Below, one piece after another: positions 24,109-33,432 of a DNA stretch of 64,000 nt. The DNA comes from Desulfobacteraceae bacterium. Lineage in GTDB: Bacteria > Desulfobacterota > Desulfobacteria > Desulfobacterales > JACKCP01. The translations under genes were made by a program, and so were the position numbers. Every line of letters begins with the position of its first letter. Position 1 is the stretch's first letter. Below the pieces are notes generated by a model. It was not told where the DNA came from. It did no database searches and worked only from the letters and a program-made list of their open reading frames with translations. The stretch spans positions 111,166-175,165 of the forward strand of contig JACKCP010000006.1 in the NCBI GenBank assembly GCA_020633955.1, read 5' to 3'.

Positions 24109-26337
24109 TTATGCTTCTATTATATAACCAATAAAATGGGAAATGGAGCCTTTATCATCAAGAATTTTTTTAACATGATGACGAAAATCCTTTTTCTCGC
24201 CTCCATTTGTGTAAATTGATACTACCCTGTCTGCAGATGAAAGATCTGAGTTTTCAAGATCTTTAAAATCTTCCATTACAGCTGAGTAGTCTTTTATGTC
24301 CATAATATCCTTATAAAAAACCGAGCCTGACAAAAATTCTGTATCAGAATAACCTGTAAGCTCTTCAATATTTGAGCTGGCACATTCAACAGGAAGATCA
24401 TTATCATTTTTCCAGATAACATAGGCAACAGGACCGCGGTTGAAAAAATATTTCATTTCACTCAAAAATCTTTCTTCGCTTTTGTGCCTTGAAATCTCAT
24501 AGGTAATGCCAACCATTCTTGCAGCATCTCCGTTTTCATTTCTCTCTATTACCTGGCCTTTATCACATACCCATACAAAAGTGCCGTCTTTTCTCATCAG
24601 TCTGTGTTCGCTTATATAATAATTTGTTTTTCCTTCAACATGGAGTTTTATTGCTTCCCTTGCAGAGTGTCTTTCATTTGGATGGATTACAGACAGAAAT
24701 TCATCAAGGCTGCTTACATTTTTTTTCTCATAAAATCCCAGGAAGTTTTTCCATGAATCTGAATATACAATTTTTCCGGAAACAGGTGAAAGCTCCCAGA
24801 CTCCGGTATCTGTTATATCTATGGCTTCACAGATCATTTTTGAAACATCAGGCTCAACAGAATTTTCATTGAACATATTTTTTATAACAAAAACAACACC
24901 AATTGATTCATTAAAATCAGATGTTATTACAGAGGCCTTCAAGGTTATCTGTATATCCCTCATTGTAAAATCAGAGGGAGAACATTCAAAAATTATTTTT
25001 TTGGTCTTCACTATTGACTCAAGTATATCATCACTGTCTCCAACATAGGGATATGATACAGCAGCCCTGAAGTTGAAAATATCCCTGATGTTTCTGCTTC
25101 CTTCATACTCAAAAGAAAAACCTGTCAGCATTTGGGCCGATATGTTTGCAGCTGTAATAAACCCGCTTATGTCAGTTATTATTACTCCGTCTTCTATTGC
25201 ATCCAGTGAGGCTCTCAGGTTTCTGTCTTTTTCAAGACTCAAGTTATAATACTCATCTTTTTCAGAAATAATATCTGAAACAGTTTTGTTCATCCTGTCA
25301 GTATAGGTGTAAAGAAACATTATTATAATCATGCAGACCAGAGTTCCAAGAAAAACTTCAATAATGAAATACTTTCCTCCGGGATATGATCCGTCTATCT
25401 CTTTTACAAAATATCCCCTTGAAAATACCCTGAATAAATCACTGTGAAAATTTGCTCTGGCCACAAGATATTTCCTGCCCTCAAGTTTAAAAAACAACAG
25501 CTCGGAATCATCTTTTTCAGCATTTTGAAATATCTTTTTTGTTATATCCCTGAAACCTGTTGAATAAATTTCTTCGTGCCTTATTTCTGAACCTTCATAG
25601 GAAACAAAAATAAACTCATAACCAAAAAGCTCTTTTAAATTGCTGACAATCGGAGTTATATCAAAAACTACATTTAAATATTGATAGACTCCCGAATCAG
25701 AAATATCCGAAGATATAATATTCAAAAGAATTTTGTCATTTTTTATGCTTATAAGAGATACTTTTTCATTTTCATTAAGTGCTGCCTGAAAATTTTTAAT
25801 ATCCAGATTAAGCTGTCGCTCAGGTCTTAATATCCGGTTGGTTTCATCATTAACAAATCTGACATTGTAAATTTCGGGTATATCCAGATATTCCTCAACA
25901 CCAAAAAACACATAATTATTTTTTTTTAAAACAGCTGAAACATCTTGTCTAAGTTCATTCAAATCCCTTATTTTAAGAGAAACAGATTTGAGCATATAGC
26001 TTATGTCATACCTGGAAACATTAGTAATATAGTCTCTTTGCTCAAATAAATTAAAAAGATAAAAAATTGATAAAATGGCAGATAAAAAGAATACAGAAAA
26101 AAAACCTATTCTTTTTTTGGAATCAATTGCTGGAATCACCCATGATACAGGAAAAAAACTACCAAAATTTTCATCCTTAAGATCTTCAGCATTCAAATAA
26201 ACAAGCAGTGACAATGAGAGAATAAGGCAGATTGAAAAAACTGCGGTAAGGTATTTGTAATGGAAAAAAAATACCAGAAAAAATGCTGAAAAACACCCAA
26301 GACCGAGTGAAATTGCTGAAAAGGAAAATCTATTCAT
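24109..26337 (-). CDS. Membrane-bound multi-PAS sensor without an output domain
   Basis: A 742-residue protein. Two hydrophobic segments at the start (about 5-25, 30-50), another at about 78-95, an extracytoplasmic sensing region (about 105-340) and a further helix (about 345-367) precede a run of PAS domains: one at about 380-500, one at about 505-625 with a PAC tail (EHRLMRKDGTFVWVCDKG), and one at about 630-742. It simply ends in the last PAS: no kinase, GGDEF, EAL or methyl-accepting domain is present. It is the last gene of the operon headed by the hybrid kinase and could act as a partner sensor for it; that is inference. Confidence 0.8.
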   Translation of the reverse strand: MNRFSFSAISLGLGCFSAFFLVFFFHYKYLTAVFSICLILSLSLLVYLNAEDLKDENFGSFFPVSWVIPAIDSKKRIGFFSVFFLSAILSIFYLFNLFEQRDYITNVSRYDISYMLKSVSLKIRDLNELRQDVSAVLKKNNYVFFGVEEYLDIPEIYNVRFVNDETNRILRPERQLNLDIKNFQAALNENEKVSLISIKNDKILLNIISSDISDSGVYQYLNVVFDITPIVSNLKELFGYEFIFVSYEGSEIRHEEIYSTGFRDITKKIFQNAEKDDSELLFFKLEGRKYLVARANFHSDLFRVFSRGYFVKEIDGSYPGGKYFIIEVFLGTLVCMIIIMFLYTYTDRMNKTVSDIISEKDEYYNLSLEKDRNLRASLDAIEDGVIITDISGFITAANISAQMLTGFSFEYEGSRNIRDIFNFRAAVSYPYVGDSDDILESIVKTKKIIFECSPSDFTMRDIQITLKASVITSDFNESIGVVFVIKNMFNENSVEPDVSKMICEAIDITDTGVWELSPVSGKIVYSDSWKNFLGFYEKKNVSSLDEFLSVIHPNERHSAREAIKLHVEGKTNYYISEHRLMRKDGTFVWVCDKGQVIERNENGDAARMVGITYEISRHKSEERFLSEMKYFFNRGPVAYVIWKNDNDLPVECASSNIEELTGYSDTEFLSGSVFYKDIMDIKDYSAVMEDFKDLENSDLSSADRVVSIYTNGGEKKDFRHHVKKILDDKGSISHFIGYIIEA

Positions 26338-26352
26338 ATTTCTCCCGAAATT

Positions 26353-27096
26353 TTAGATAAACTTTTGAGGATAATCAGTAAAAAAACCGCTTACTCCGGA
26401 CTTTATAAGCTTTGCAGCCTTTTTGGGTTTATTGACAGTATAGGGAATTACTTTCTTGCCAGTGTGCCTTTTATAGTATCTTATATGTTTTTTTGAAAGA
26501 TTTACATGACCAGGATGCCATGAAAAAGCATTGAGAGACCTTGTCAGACCTACCGGAGGCCTTGGCTCCCCGGAAGTTAAAATCCCTATATTTGCAGTTT
26601 TTGATATATTCCTGATCCTTAAAAGAATTTTATGGTTAAATGAGGAAAAAATCACCTGGTCAATCATGTCCTTTTTTTCAACAAGCTCAACAATCATGGC
26701 TTCCAGAGATTTTTTATCCTCGCCTTTTTTATATACTTCAGATTTTATTTCAATATTTAAAACAGCCCTGTTTTTTACAAGATTCAAAACATCTTCAAGC
26801 CTTGGAACTTTTGCAGAAATTTTTCCAGAACTCAAAACCACACCAGAATCAGCCCTGAAAAAAATATCCGAGTAAAAATTATCGCATATTTTTCCACGTC
26901 CTGTTGTTGTCCGGTCAAGACTGTCATCATGGATAACAACTACTTCATTATCTTTTGTTACTCCAACATCAAGCTCAATCATTGTGCAGCCGAGATTAAG
27001 TGCTGCAATAAAGGCGGGCATGGTATTTTCAGGAAAAAGAGATGACAGCCCCCTGTGTGCAGCAAATACTGGTTCTTTCAATTGGCAGAGTTTCAT
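26353..27096 (-). CDS. Glycerophosphodiester phosphodiesterase
   Basis: A 247-residue GDPD-fold enzyme. Active-site blocks are AHRGLSSLFPENTMPAF, IELDVGVTKDNEVVVIHDDSLDRTTTGRG, and INIEIKSE-type EIKSE, which carry the two general acid/base histidines and the metal-binding Glu/Asp residues. It hydrolyses deacylated phospholipids to glycerol-3-phosphate and an alcohol. It has no signal peptide, so it is cytoplasmic (UgpQ-like). It sits 12 bp after adenine deaminase and 15 bp before the PAS sensor. Confidence 0.9.
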   Translation of the reverse strand: MKLCQLKEPVFAAHRGLSSLFPENTMPAFIAALNLGCTMIELDVGVTKDNEVVVIHDDSLDRTTTGRGKICDNFYSDIFFRADSGVVLSSGKISAKVPRLEDVLNLVKNRAVLNIEIKSEVYKKGEDKKSLEAMIVELVEKKDMIDQVIFSSFNHKILLRIRNISKTANIGILTSGEPRPPVGLTRSLNAFSWHPGHVNLSKKHIRYYKRHTGKKVIPYTVNKPKKAAKLIKSGVSGFFTDYPQKFI

Positions 27097-27108
27097 TTTA
27101 AATCCGGC

Positions 27109-28788
27109 TTAATCAGTAAACAAAGATATTTTTTCAAATTTTTCAACATCAACCAGCCCAAAATCTGTCAGCTTGAGTCTGGGGATAACGGGAAGAGACA
27201 AAAAACCAAGACTTATAAAGGGATCTGTTTGCAGTGCTCCTAGTTTTTTTACAGACTCAAGAACATGGTCAAGCTCAATTTTTACCTCATCAAGAGTTTT
27301 TTCAGACATCAGTCCGGCAATGGGAAGAGGAAGACTGGCAAGTATTTCATTGTTCTCACACACTGCAAATCCGCCTTTCATTTCAATTATTTTTTTTACT
27401 GCGGTTTTCATATCTTCATCATTTGTTCCGCAGACAATAATATTGTGTGAGTCATGACCTACACTTGAGGCAAAGGCTCCTTTCTTTATTCCAAAACCTT
27501 TTACAAAGCCTTTTCCGGTACGCCCTTTTCCCGAATAACGTTCAACTACACAAAGTTTTAAGATATCCCTTTCAACATCTGAAACAGCAAATCCGTTTTC
27601 TGTTTTTGGAAACTCTTCAAACCTTTCTGTAATAACCTGGTGTTCAATAACTCCGATTATATTGATTTTTTTATTATCCATGCATGGAATTGAAAAATCC
27701 AGGCTTTTTGGATCAACATTCATTATTCCGGGACTTTCAGGCAAAGATCCGAATTTTACCGAATCTGTATATTTTCCATTCTCAAAAACCCTGATGCCTG
27801 ATTTGTAAATTATGTGAGGTGTAAAATTTGATAAATCCTTAAAAATTATCAGATCAGCTGTTTTACCCGGAGCAATGGCTCCCCTGTCAGTAAAATTAAA
27901 ATGCCCGCATGGCGACAGTGTTCCCATTCTTATGGCAATACTTGGATCAAGTCCCAGTGCAACTGCATCTCTTATTATTTCACTTATATGACCGGATGAA
28001 AGATCATGGGGATGTCTGTCATCTGTACACCACATCATTCTTTCCGATGTTTTTTCATTTATTGCGGGGAAAAGATCGTTTAAATTTCTTGCACATGTAC
28101 CTTCTCTTACCATTATCTTCATTCCAAGGGAGAGCTTTTCCAGTGCTTCCTCATGGGAAACACATTCATGATCACTTGATACTCCTGCTCTTACATATGC
28201 ACAAAGGTCTTTTCCACTTACAAAAGGAGCATGACCGTCAACAGCCTTTTTGCTTTCAAGGCAGGCATTGATTTTGGCAAGAACCTTTGGATCTTCTCCA
28301 ATAACTCCAGGATAATTCATAACCTCCCCAAGCCCTGCAACAGAAGGATTTTCAAAATAAGGCCTGATATCTTCAGCTTCAATAACAGCTCCGGAAGTCT
28401 CCATATTGGTTGAAGGAACGCACGAAGGGATCATGAAAAAAACATCAACAGGCAGATTTTTTGAAGACTCAATCATATAATCAATCCCCTTGGTTCCAAG
28501 AACATTTGCAATTTCATGGGGATCTGCCACAACAGTAGTTGTACCACTTTTTAAAACCGCCTTTGCAAATTCTGGGACAGAAACCATTGAACTCTCAATA
28601 TGCACATGGGAATCAATAAGGCCGGGACATACAAAAAATCCTTTGCAGTCAATTTCCTCTTTTGCAGGATAATCTCCAAAGCCTTCAATTTTTCCGTTTT
28701 TCAGTGCAATATTTTTTTCTTCAATCTGATCTGTATATACATTTACCAATTTTAAATTTTTAAGAAGCAAATCAACTTTTTCAGCCAT
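27109..28788 (-). CDS. ade: Adenine deaminase
   Basis: A 559-residue amidohydrolase of family length. Motifs are GLIDSHVHIESSM (metal-binding HxH), DPHEIANVLG, GHAPFVSGKDLCAYV, the SDHECVS block and TDDRHPHDL, followed by the C-terminal Ade domain (SVGHDSHNIIVCGTNDEDM). It hydrolyses adenine to hypoxanthine and ammonia in purine salvage. It is seven bases downstream of the hybrid kinase stop. Another purine-salvage pair (PNP and MTA/SAH deaminase) lies just upstream on the same strand. Confidence 0.95.
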   Translation of the reverse strand: MAEKVDLLLKNLKLVNVYTDQIEEKNIALKNGKIEGFGDYPAKEEIDCKGFFVCPGLIDSHVHIESSMVSVPEFAKAVLKSGTTTVVADPHEIANVLGTKGIDYMIESSKNLPVDVFFMIPSCVPSTNMETSGAVIEAEDIRPYFENPSVAGLGEVMNYPGVIGEDPKVLAKINACLESKKAVDGHAPFVSGKDLCAYVRAGVSSDHECVSHEEALEKLSLGMKIMVREGTCARNLNDLFPAINEKTSERMMWCTDDRHPHDLSSGHISEIIRDAVALGLDPSIAIRMGTLSPCGHFNFTDRGAIAPGKTADLIIFKDLSNFTPHIIYKSGIRVFENGKYTDSVKFGSLPESPGIMNVDPKSLDFSIPCMDNKKINIIGVIEHQVITERFEEFPKTENGFAVSDVERDILKLCVVERYSGKGRTGKGFVKGFGIKKGAFASSVGHDSHNIIVCGTNDEDMKTAVKKIIEMKGGFAVCENNEILASLPLPIAGLMSEKTLDEVKIELDHVLESVKKLGALQTDPFISLGFLSLPVIPRLKLTDFGLVDVEKFEKISLFTD

Positions 28789-28794
28789 TTTTAA

Positions 28795-31083
28795 TCACAC
28801 CTTTTTGAATAAGTTTTTTATTATGGCAGTTTTTAAAACATCAGGATTTACAGGTTTTGTGAGGTAGTCATTCATTCCGGCTTCAAGGCATCTTGTTCTG
28901 TCAGCCTTTACAGCATGGGCTGTAACAGCAATAACAGGAACATTTTTTTTATGCTCTCCGGCTTCTCCAGCCCTGATTTTTTCTGCAGTAGTTATTCCAT
29001 CCATGACAGGCATTTGAATATCCATTAAAATAAGGTCAATATCTGTGGACAAAAGAAGATCAATGCCTTTTTTTCCATCGGCTGCAAGAAAAATATTGGC
29101 GCCTTCCTTTTTTAAAATTGCTTCAAGCACCATCTGATTTATTTTGTTATCTTCTACAACGAGAATATTTTTATCTGCAATCAATTGCTCTTTTTTTTCC
29201 TTTCCATTTTCAGATATCACAGAATAATCCTTTTCAAGAGGAATCTCCACAAAAAAGCCGTTGTTATTTTCTTCGCCAGTAATAAGTTTTCCTCCAATCT
29301 TTTCCAGCATTATTCCTGCAACAGAAAAGAGAAAATCCGATTTACCGCTGCAGTCCAGATCACGATTAAAGTTAAGTGCACTGTCAATATTATTACATGG
29401 CAGTAAAAGTTTTTTATTTTCACAGTCCTGGGGATGGATGCTTATTTTTATAAGATCTTTTCCATCCAGATGTGCTTCACAAAAAGCATGCATAATCAGA
29501 TTTTCAGGACCCCAGAATCTCAGTGCAGTCTGAAGAAGTGATCCTATGGCATTTGTCAGGGTCTTGATATCTCCAATATATGATTCTGCAATAGTGTTAT
29601 CTTTATTGAAAATAATATTAAAATCCGAGGAAAAAGAATATCTTTTGCACTGCCTTTCAATCCCCCTTATCAAATCTGAAAAAATGAATCTTTCCTTTTC
29701 AACAACCATTTCTTCTGCGTAAATTTTTGAAAAGTCAAGCAGATCATTTATAAGAAAAGTCATATGATCGAGACTGGCCTTAATCATAAGAGCCTTTTTT
29801 CTGTCTTCTTCCAGAAGTGTGTCTGATCCAATCAGCATATGAGTAAATCCGGTCATTCCATTCAAAGGAGTTCTTAATTCATGGTTTATGTTCTCAAGAA
29901 AAAAAGATTTAAGCCTGTCTGCCTTTTCAAGCTCCTTTTCAATTTTATGCCTTTTAGTAACATCCCTTGCAATACCAAGATAACCAGAGAGTTTTCCCCT
30001 GGAGGAAAATTTTTTGGTTACAGAGGCTTCAATATGCTTTATGGTTCTTTCTTTGTTTAAACAGATTATTCTAAAGTTAATTCTCAATGTTGTTTTTTTG
30101 GACTCACAAAACTTTTCCATTCCAGACCTTACAGCTGCTGAACTTTCTTCGTCCAAAAAATCAAATAACGACTTGTCTTTGATATTGCTGTAATCGGTTT
30201 CAAGAATATTTGACAAACCCGGGTTAAGAAGAATAATTTTGCCGCTTTTATTTATTTCAAAACATGCATCATCAATACTTGCAATAAGATTCAGATAATC
30301 ATTGCTCTTATTTTTAAGTTCCTTTTCAATTGCTTTTTTTTCTTCATAAAAAGTTCTGAGCTTGATATTTTTCTCAATCAGATCTGATCTTGTTTTTTTT
30401 ACTGCTGACTCAAGATTCTTATTCAGCGAGCCTATCCTGAATTTTTCCTTTTCAAGTCTTCGCTTGAAGAAAAAATCCTTTTTCTCATAAAGCTCAAACA
30501 CAAACGCAAGATATGCACCTAAAACATTTGCTACAAGCAGGTATACATTTACATAGATATAATCACTTGAAGTGAATGTACTGTGAACAGCTGCAGAACT
30601 GTCTATCCTGAATATAAAATCCGAAAGGTTAAATACCACTGCAATCCCCGCACCAGACAAAAAAGACCAGGGAAGCAGAATTTTCAGGGTATAATTCATA
30701 AAAACAATAAGTATAAGTCCTGTTAAAAAATAATATTTTGCTGAGTCATCACAAAATTTTATTAGAACAATAACACCTGAACCAGCAGCAATGATTCCCA
30801 GAGAAAAGAGAAACCCGGCTAATTTTTCATAAATTTTAAAAAAGCTGCAGGCTATTATTATAAATGCCAGGGGTGCAACAATTCCAAGGCGAATGACATA
30901 TATGTATTTGGCAAGATATGGGTTTTCCTTTGCATGAAAATAACCAAGTCCAATATAAATTAAAATTGCAATAAAAATCAACACTCTCTGATACCAGAGG
31001 TTTTTCATCACATAATTTCTTTTAAATTCCCGGCTTTCTTCAAACGATGGAGAATAAAAATCTGTTTTCAAAACTTTTTCCAA
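28795..31083 (-). CDS. Hybrid sensor histidine kinase with degenerate ATP-binding domain
   Basis: A 762-residue protein with about seven membrane helices (30-200), a coiled coil (205-260), a PAS domain (about 262-380), a DHp helix with HELRTP (His401), an HATPase-like region and a C-terminal receiver (about 638-760; acceptor Asp688 in LILMDIQMPVMDG; VTAHAVK switch region). The ATPase region is eroded: where the N-box Asn should be (GDxxxLxxxxxNLLxNA) it reads GDIKTLTNAIGSLLQTALRF, and the DxGxG G1 box is absent. It may not autophosphorylate, acting instead as a phosphatase, a scaffold or a partner of another kinase. First gene of the operon with ade. Confidence 0.82.
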   Translation of the reverse strand: MEKVLKTDFYSPSFEESREFKRNYVMKNLWYQRVLIFIAILIYIGLGYFHAKENPYLAKYIYVIRLGIVAPLAFIIIACSFFKIYEKLAGFLFSLGIIAAGSGVIVLIKFCDDSAKYYFLTGLILIVFMNYTLKILLPWSFLSGAGIAVVFNLSDFIFRIDSSAAVHSTFTSSDYIYVNVYLLVANVLGAYLAFVFELYEKKDFFFKRRLEKEKFRIGSLNKNLESAVKKTRSDLIEKNIKLRTFYEEKKAIEKELKNKSNDYLNLIASIDDACFEINKSGKIILLNPGLSNILETDYSNIKDKSLFDFLDEESSAAVRSGMEKFCESKKTTLRINFRIICLNKERTIKHIEASVTKKFSSRGKLSGYLGIARDVTKRHKIEKELEKADRLKSFFLENINHELRTPLNGMTGFTHMLIGSDTLLEEDRKKALMIKASLDHMTFLINDLLDFSKIYAEEMVVEKERFIFSDLIRGIERQCKRYSFSSDFNIIFNKDNTIAESYIGDIKTLTNAIGSLLQTALRFWGPENLIMHAFCEAHLDGKDLIKISIHPQDCENKKLLLPCNNIDSALNFNRDLDCSGKSDFLFSVAGIMLEKIGGKLITGEENNNGFFVEIPLEKDYSVISENGKEKKEQLIADKNILVVEDNKINQMVLEAILKKEGANIFLAADGKKGIDLLLSTDIDLILMDIQMPVMDGITTAEKIRAGEAGEHKKNVPVIAVTAHAVKADRTRCLEAGMNDYLTKPVNPDVLKTAIIKNLFKKV

Positions 31084-31200
31084 TTTTAATTGTTAAAATT
31101 TCCTGACCAGGCCAAAGGAACCATTAAAAAAACAGAGGACCGATAAAGTTTAAAAATCAGAGTGCTGAAAGAATATATTGGATTTTTTGGAAATCCAGCA

Positions 31201-31252
31201 GAGTTTCATATTTTAAAACATGAAAAAATTTTCTTTTCCAAATATGAAACTC
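31201..31252. terminator. Hairpin between the MTA/SAH deaminase and kinase genes
   Basis: A perfect 13-bp inverted pair GAGTTTCATATTT (31201-31213) and AAATATGAAACTC (31240-31252) with a 26-nt loop, about 50 bp after the deaminase stop on the minus strand. The loop is long and no clean T-run follows, so an intrinsic terminator is only one possibility. Confidence 0.35.
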
Positions 31253-31299
31253 ACAATTTAAGCTGAATTATATATCAAAGATAATCTATGGTAAATTTT

Positions 31300-32616
31300 T
31301 TATTGAGTTTTAATAATTTTTTTTTCAAATTTTGAAATAATTTTATTAACATTTCTTATTGCTGAAACTGTATCCGAATGAACTATATTACCTTGTGAAA
31401 CCATTTTTTTCCCTTTTACATATACATCTCCAACCTCTCTTCTTGAGGCTGCATAAACTATATGAGATTCAGGGGAATAAAGAGGATTAAGCCCCGGGAG
31501 ATTATGGTTCAGTACAAGAAGGTCTGCATCCTTTCCAATTTCCAGTGAACCTGTTTCATTTTCTATGCCAAGTGCCCTTGCAGAATCAATCGTTGCCATA
31601 CGCAAAGCCTGCCTTGCAGAAACAACAGTTGGATCAAGCTTGTTTACCTTGTGAAGTTTTGCTGCAGTATCCATTTCGCTTAAAAGACACAGATCATTAT
31701 TACTTGCAGCACCGTCTGTTCCAAGTGCAATGCATATACCTTTTTCAAGCATTTCAGGAACAGGTGATATTCCTGAAGCAAGTTTCATATTGCTTTCAGG
31801 GTTATGAGAAACCTTGACATTGTTTTTTCTGAACAGCTCAATTTCTTCATTATCCATTACAACACAATGAACAGCCAGAAGATTTTTGTTTAAAAGCCCC
31901 AGACTGTCAAGATATCTGATTGGTGTTTTACCTGTCTTTTCTTTAATCTGTGCGACTTCTGAGGCTGTTTCCGAAACATGAATCATTAAGGGAATATTAT
32001 ATTTCATAGAAATTTCACCTGAACGGAGAAGATATTTTTCGTCCAGAAGATATGCAGAATGCGGGGCAACACATATTTTTACCAGGGGATGATTTTTATA
32101 TTTTGAGCAGAGAGCTTCAGTTATTTCAAGTGCGTGTTCAGGAGCAGCAGCACTTGGAGTAGGGAAATTCAGGATTCCCTCCCCGGCTATAATTTTAATC
32201 CCAGCATCAACAGCAGCTTTTGCAGCTTCTTCCTCAAAAAAATACATATCAGCAAAACATGTGGTTCCGGCTTTAAGCATTTCAAGGCATGCAAGAAAAG
32301 TCCCGGCATAAACGTCTCCGCCCACAAGGGAGCCTTCTGCAGGAGCTATGTCAGCCAGCCATTCCATTAATGGCAGATCATCTGAATATCCTCTCAAAAG
32401 GGTCATGGCTGCGTGGGTATGGGAATTGATAAGACCCGGCATTATTATTGAACGGTTAAGAGATTCTTTCTTGTCTGCCTCAATATCAAGATTTTCCCCT
32501 ATTGCAATAATTTTACCGTCTTTTACCGCTATATCACCATTATGGATTATGGTATTATTCTGGTCTGCTGTAACAACTATTCCGTTGGTAAGTAAAAGAT
32601 CCGCTCTCTGATTCAT
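31300..32616 (-). CDS. mtaD: 5-methylthioadenosine/S-adenosylhomocysteine deaminase
   Basis: A 438-residue amidohydrolase. The metal site is in MPGLINSHTHAAMTLLRGYSDD, with later ligands in VAPHSAYLL, MIHVSETASEV and LGTDGAASNNDLCL. The TLLRGYSDDLPLMEWL block is typical of MTA/SAH deaminases, as opposed to guanine deaminase or chlorohydrolases. It converts MTA or SAH to the inosyl form, disposing of methylation and polyamine by-products; heavy radical-SAM use makes this relevant. Its start lies three bases after the purine nucleoside phosphorylase stop, so the two are probably translated together. Confidence 0.9.
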   Translation of the reverse strand: MNQRADLLLTNGIVVTADQNNTIIHNGDIAVKDGKIIAIGENLDIEADKKESLNRSIIMPGLINSHTHAAMTLLRGYSDDLPLMEWLADIAPAEGSLVGGDVYAGTFLACLEMLKAGTTCFADMYFFEEEAAKAAVDAGIKIIAGEGILNFPTPSAAAPEHALEITEALCSKYKNHPLVKICVAPHSAYLLDEKYLLRSGEISMKYNIPLMIHVSETASEVAQIKEKTGKTPIRYLDSLGLLNKNLLAVHCVVMDNEEIELFRKNNVKVSHNPESNMKLASGISPVPEMLEKGICIALGTDGAASNNDLCLLSEMDTAAKLHKVNKLDPTVVSARQALRMATIDSARALGIENETGSLEIGKDADLLVLNHNLPGLNPLYSPESHIVYAASRREVGDVYVKGKKMVSQGNIVHSDTVSAIRNVNKIISKFEKKIIKTQ

Positions 32617-32619
32617 AAA

Positions 32620-33432
32620 TTACAACTTTCTCATTATAATTTTTAAAACATTTTCAAGTTTTTCCGCCGAACTTCCCGCAACTTCAATTATATCTTCAAG
32701 CCTTGCCTCTTCAGGTTCATCAGGGTTGTTTATATTTGTTATTACAGAGATTCCAAGAATACGCATTCCAGCATGTTTTGCAGTTATAACTTCGCATACA
32801 GTAGACAGGCCGACAGCATCTGCACCTATTGTTCTTAAAAACCTGTTTTCTGCCGGGGTTTCAAGTGAAGGTCCCTTAAGTCCTGCATAAACACCTTTCT
32901 GAACATAAACCCCAAGCTCTTCACCAGCATCAAATACAAGCTGTCTCAGTTCAAGGTCATAGGTGCGGCTCATATCAGGAAACCGCTGACCAAGATTTTC
33001 GTCATTAACTCCCACAAGGGGATTTTCACCCGTAAGATTTATATGATCTTCAATAACCATCAAATCCCCCGGCTTAAAGCTGAGGTTTAATCCTCCCGCA
33101 GAATTTGTGACAATAAGATTTTTTACGCCAAGCACCTGCATAAGTCGCACCGGGAAAGAAACCTGATCCGCTGTATAGCCTTCATAAAGATGAAAGCGCC
33201 CTTTCATGGCAATCACTTTTTTACCTGAAATTTCTCCAAGAATCATTTCTCCGGCATGGCTTTCAACCGTTGAAATTGGGAAATGTGGAATTTCAGAATA
33301 TGGAACAGATTCAATAATCTTCATAAAATCAACAGAACTGCCAAGCCCTGTCCCAAGAAAAATACCTGTTTCAGCTTCGGCAAAAATATCTTCAACAAAC
33401 TCGGCTGCTTTTAAAGCTCTGCTATAAATCAT
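32620..33432 (-). CDS. punA: Purine nucleoside phosphorylase (class I)
   Basis: A 270-residue trimeric-type PNP. Key blocks are FLGTGLGS (phosphate), FPISTVESHAG, GRFHLYEGY, TNSAGGL (purine/phosphate site), KGPSLETPAENRFLRTIGADAVGLSTVCEV and SVITNIN (Asn of the purine site). Glu in LETPAE and Asn in ITNIN favour 6-oxopurine nucleosides. It cleaves inosine/guanosine to base and ribose-1-phosphate, a logical next step after MTA/SAH deamination. It overlaps the dapF 3' end by 11 bp, using GGAAAGG inside dapF as ribosome site. Confidence 0.93.
   Translation of the reverse strand: MIYSRALKAAEFVEDIFAEAETGIFLGTGLGSSVDFMKIIESVPYSEIPHFPISTVESHAGEMILGEISGKKVIAMKGRFHLYEGYTADQVSFPVRLMQVLGVKNLIVTNSAGGLNLSFKPGDLMVIEDHINLTGENPLVGVNDENLGQRFPDMSRTYDLELRQLVFDAGEELGVYVQKGVYAGLKGPSLETPAENRFLRTIGADAVGLSTVCEVITAKHAGMRILGISVITNINNPDEPEEARLEDIIEVAGSSAEKLENVLKIIMRKL

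Noticed and set aside
26531..26875. 114-codon plus-strand ORF opposite the glycerophosphodiesterase.
   Set aside because: It mirrors the conserved GDPD frame and shows no domain; a codon-bias shadow.
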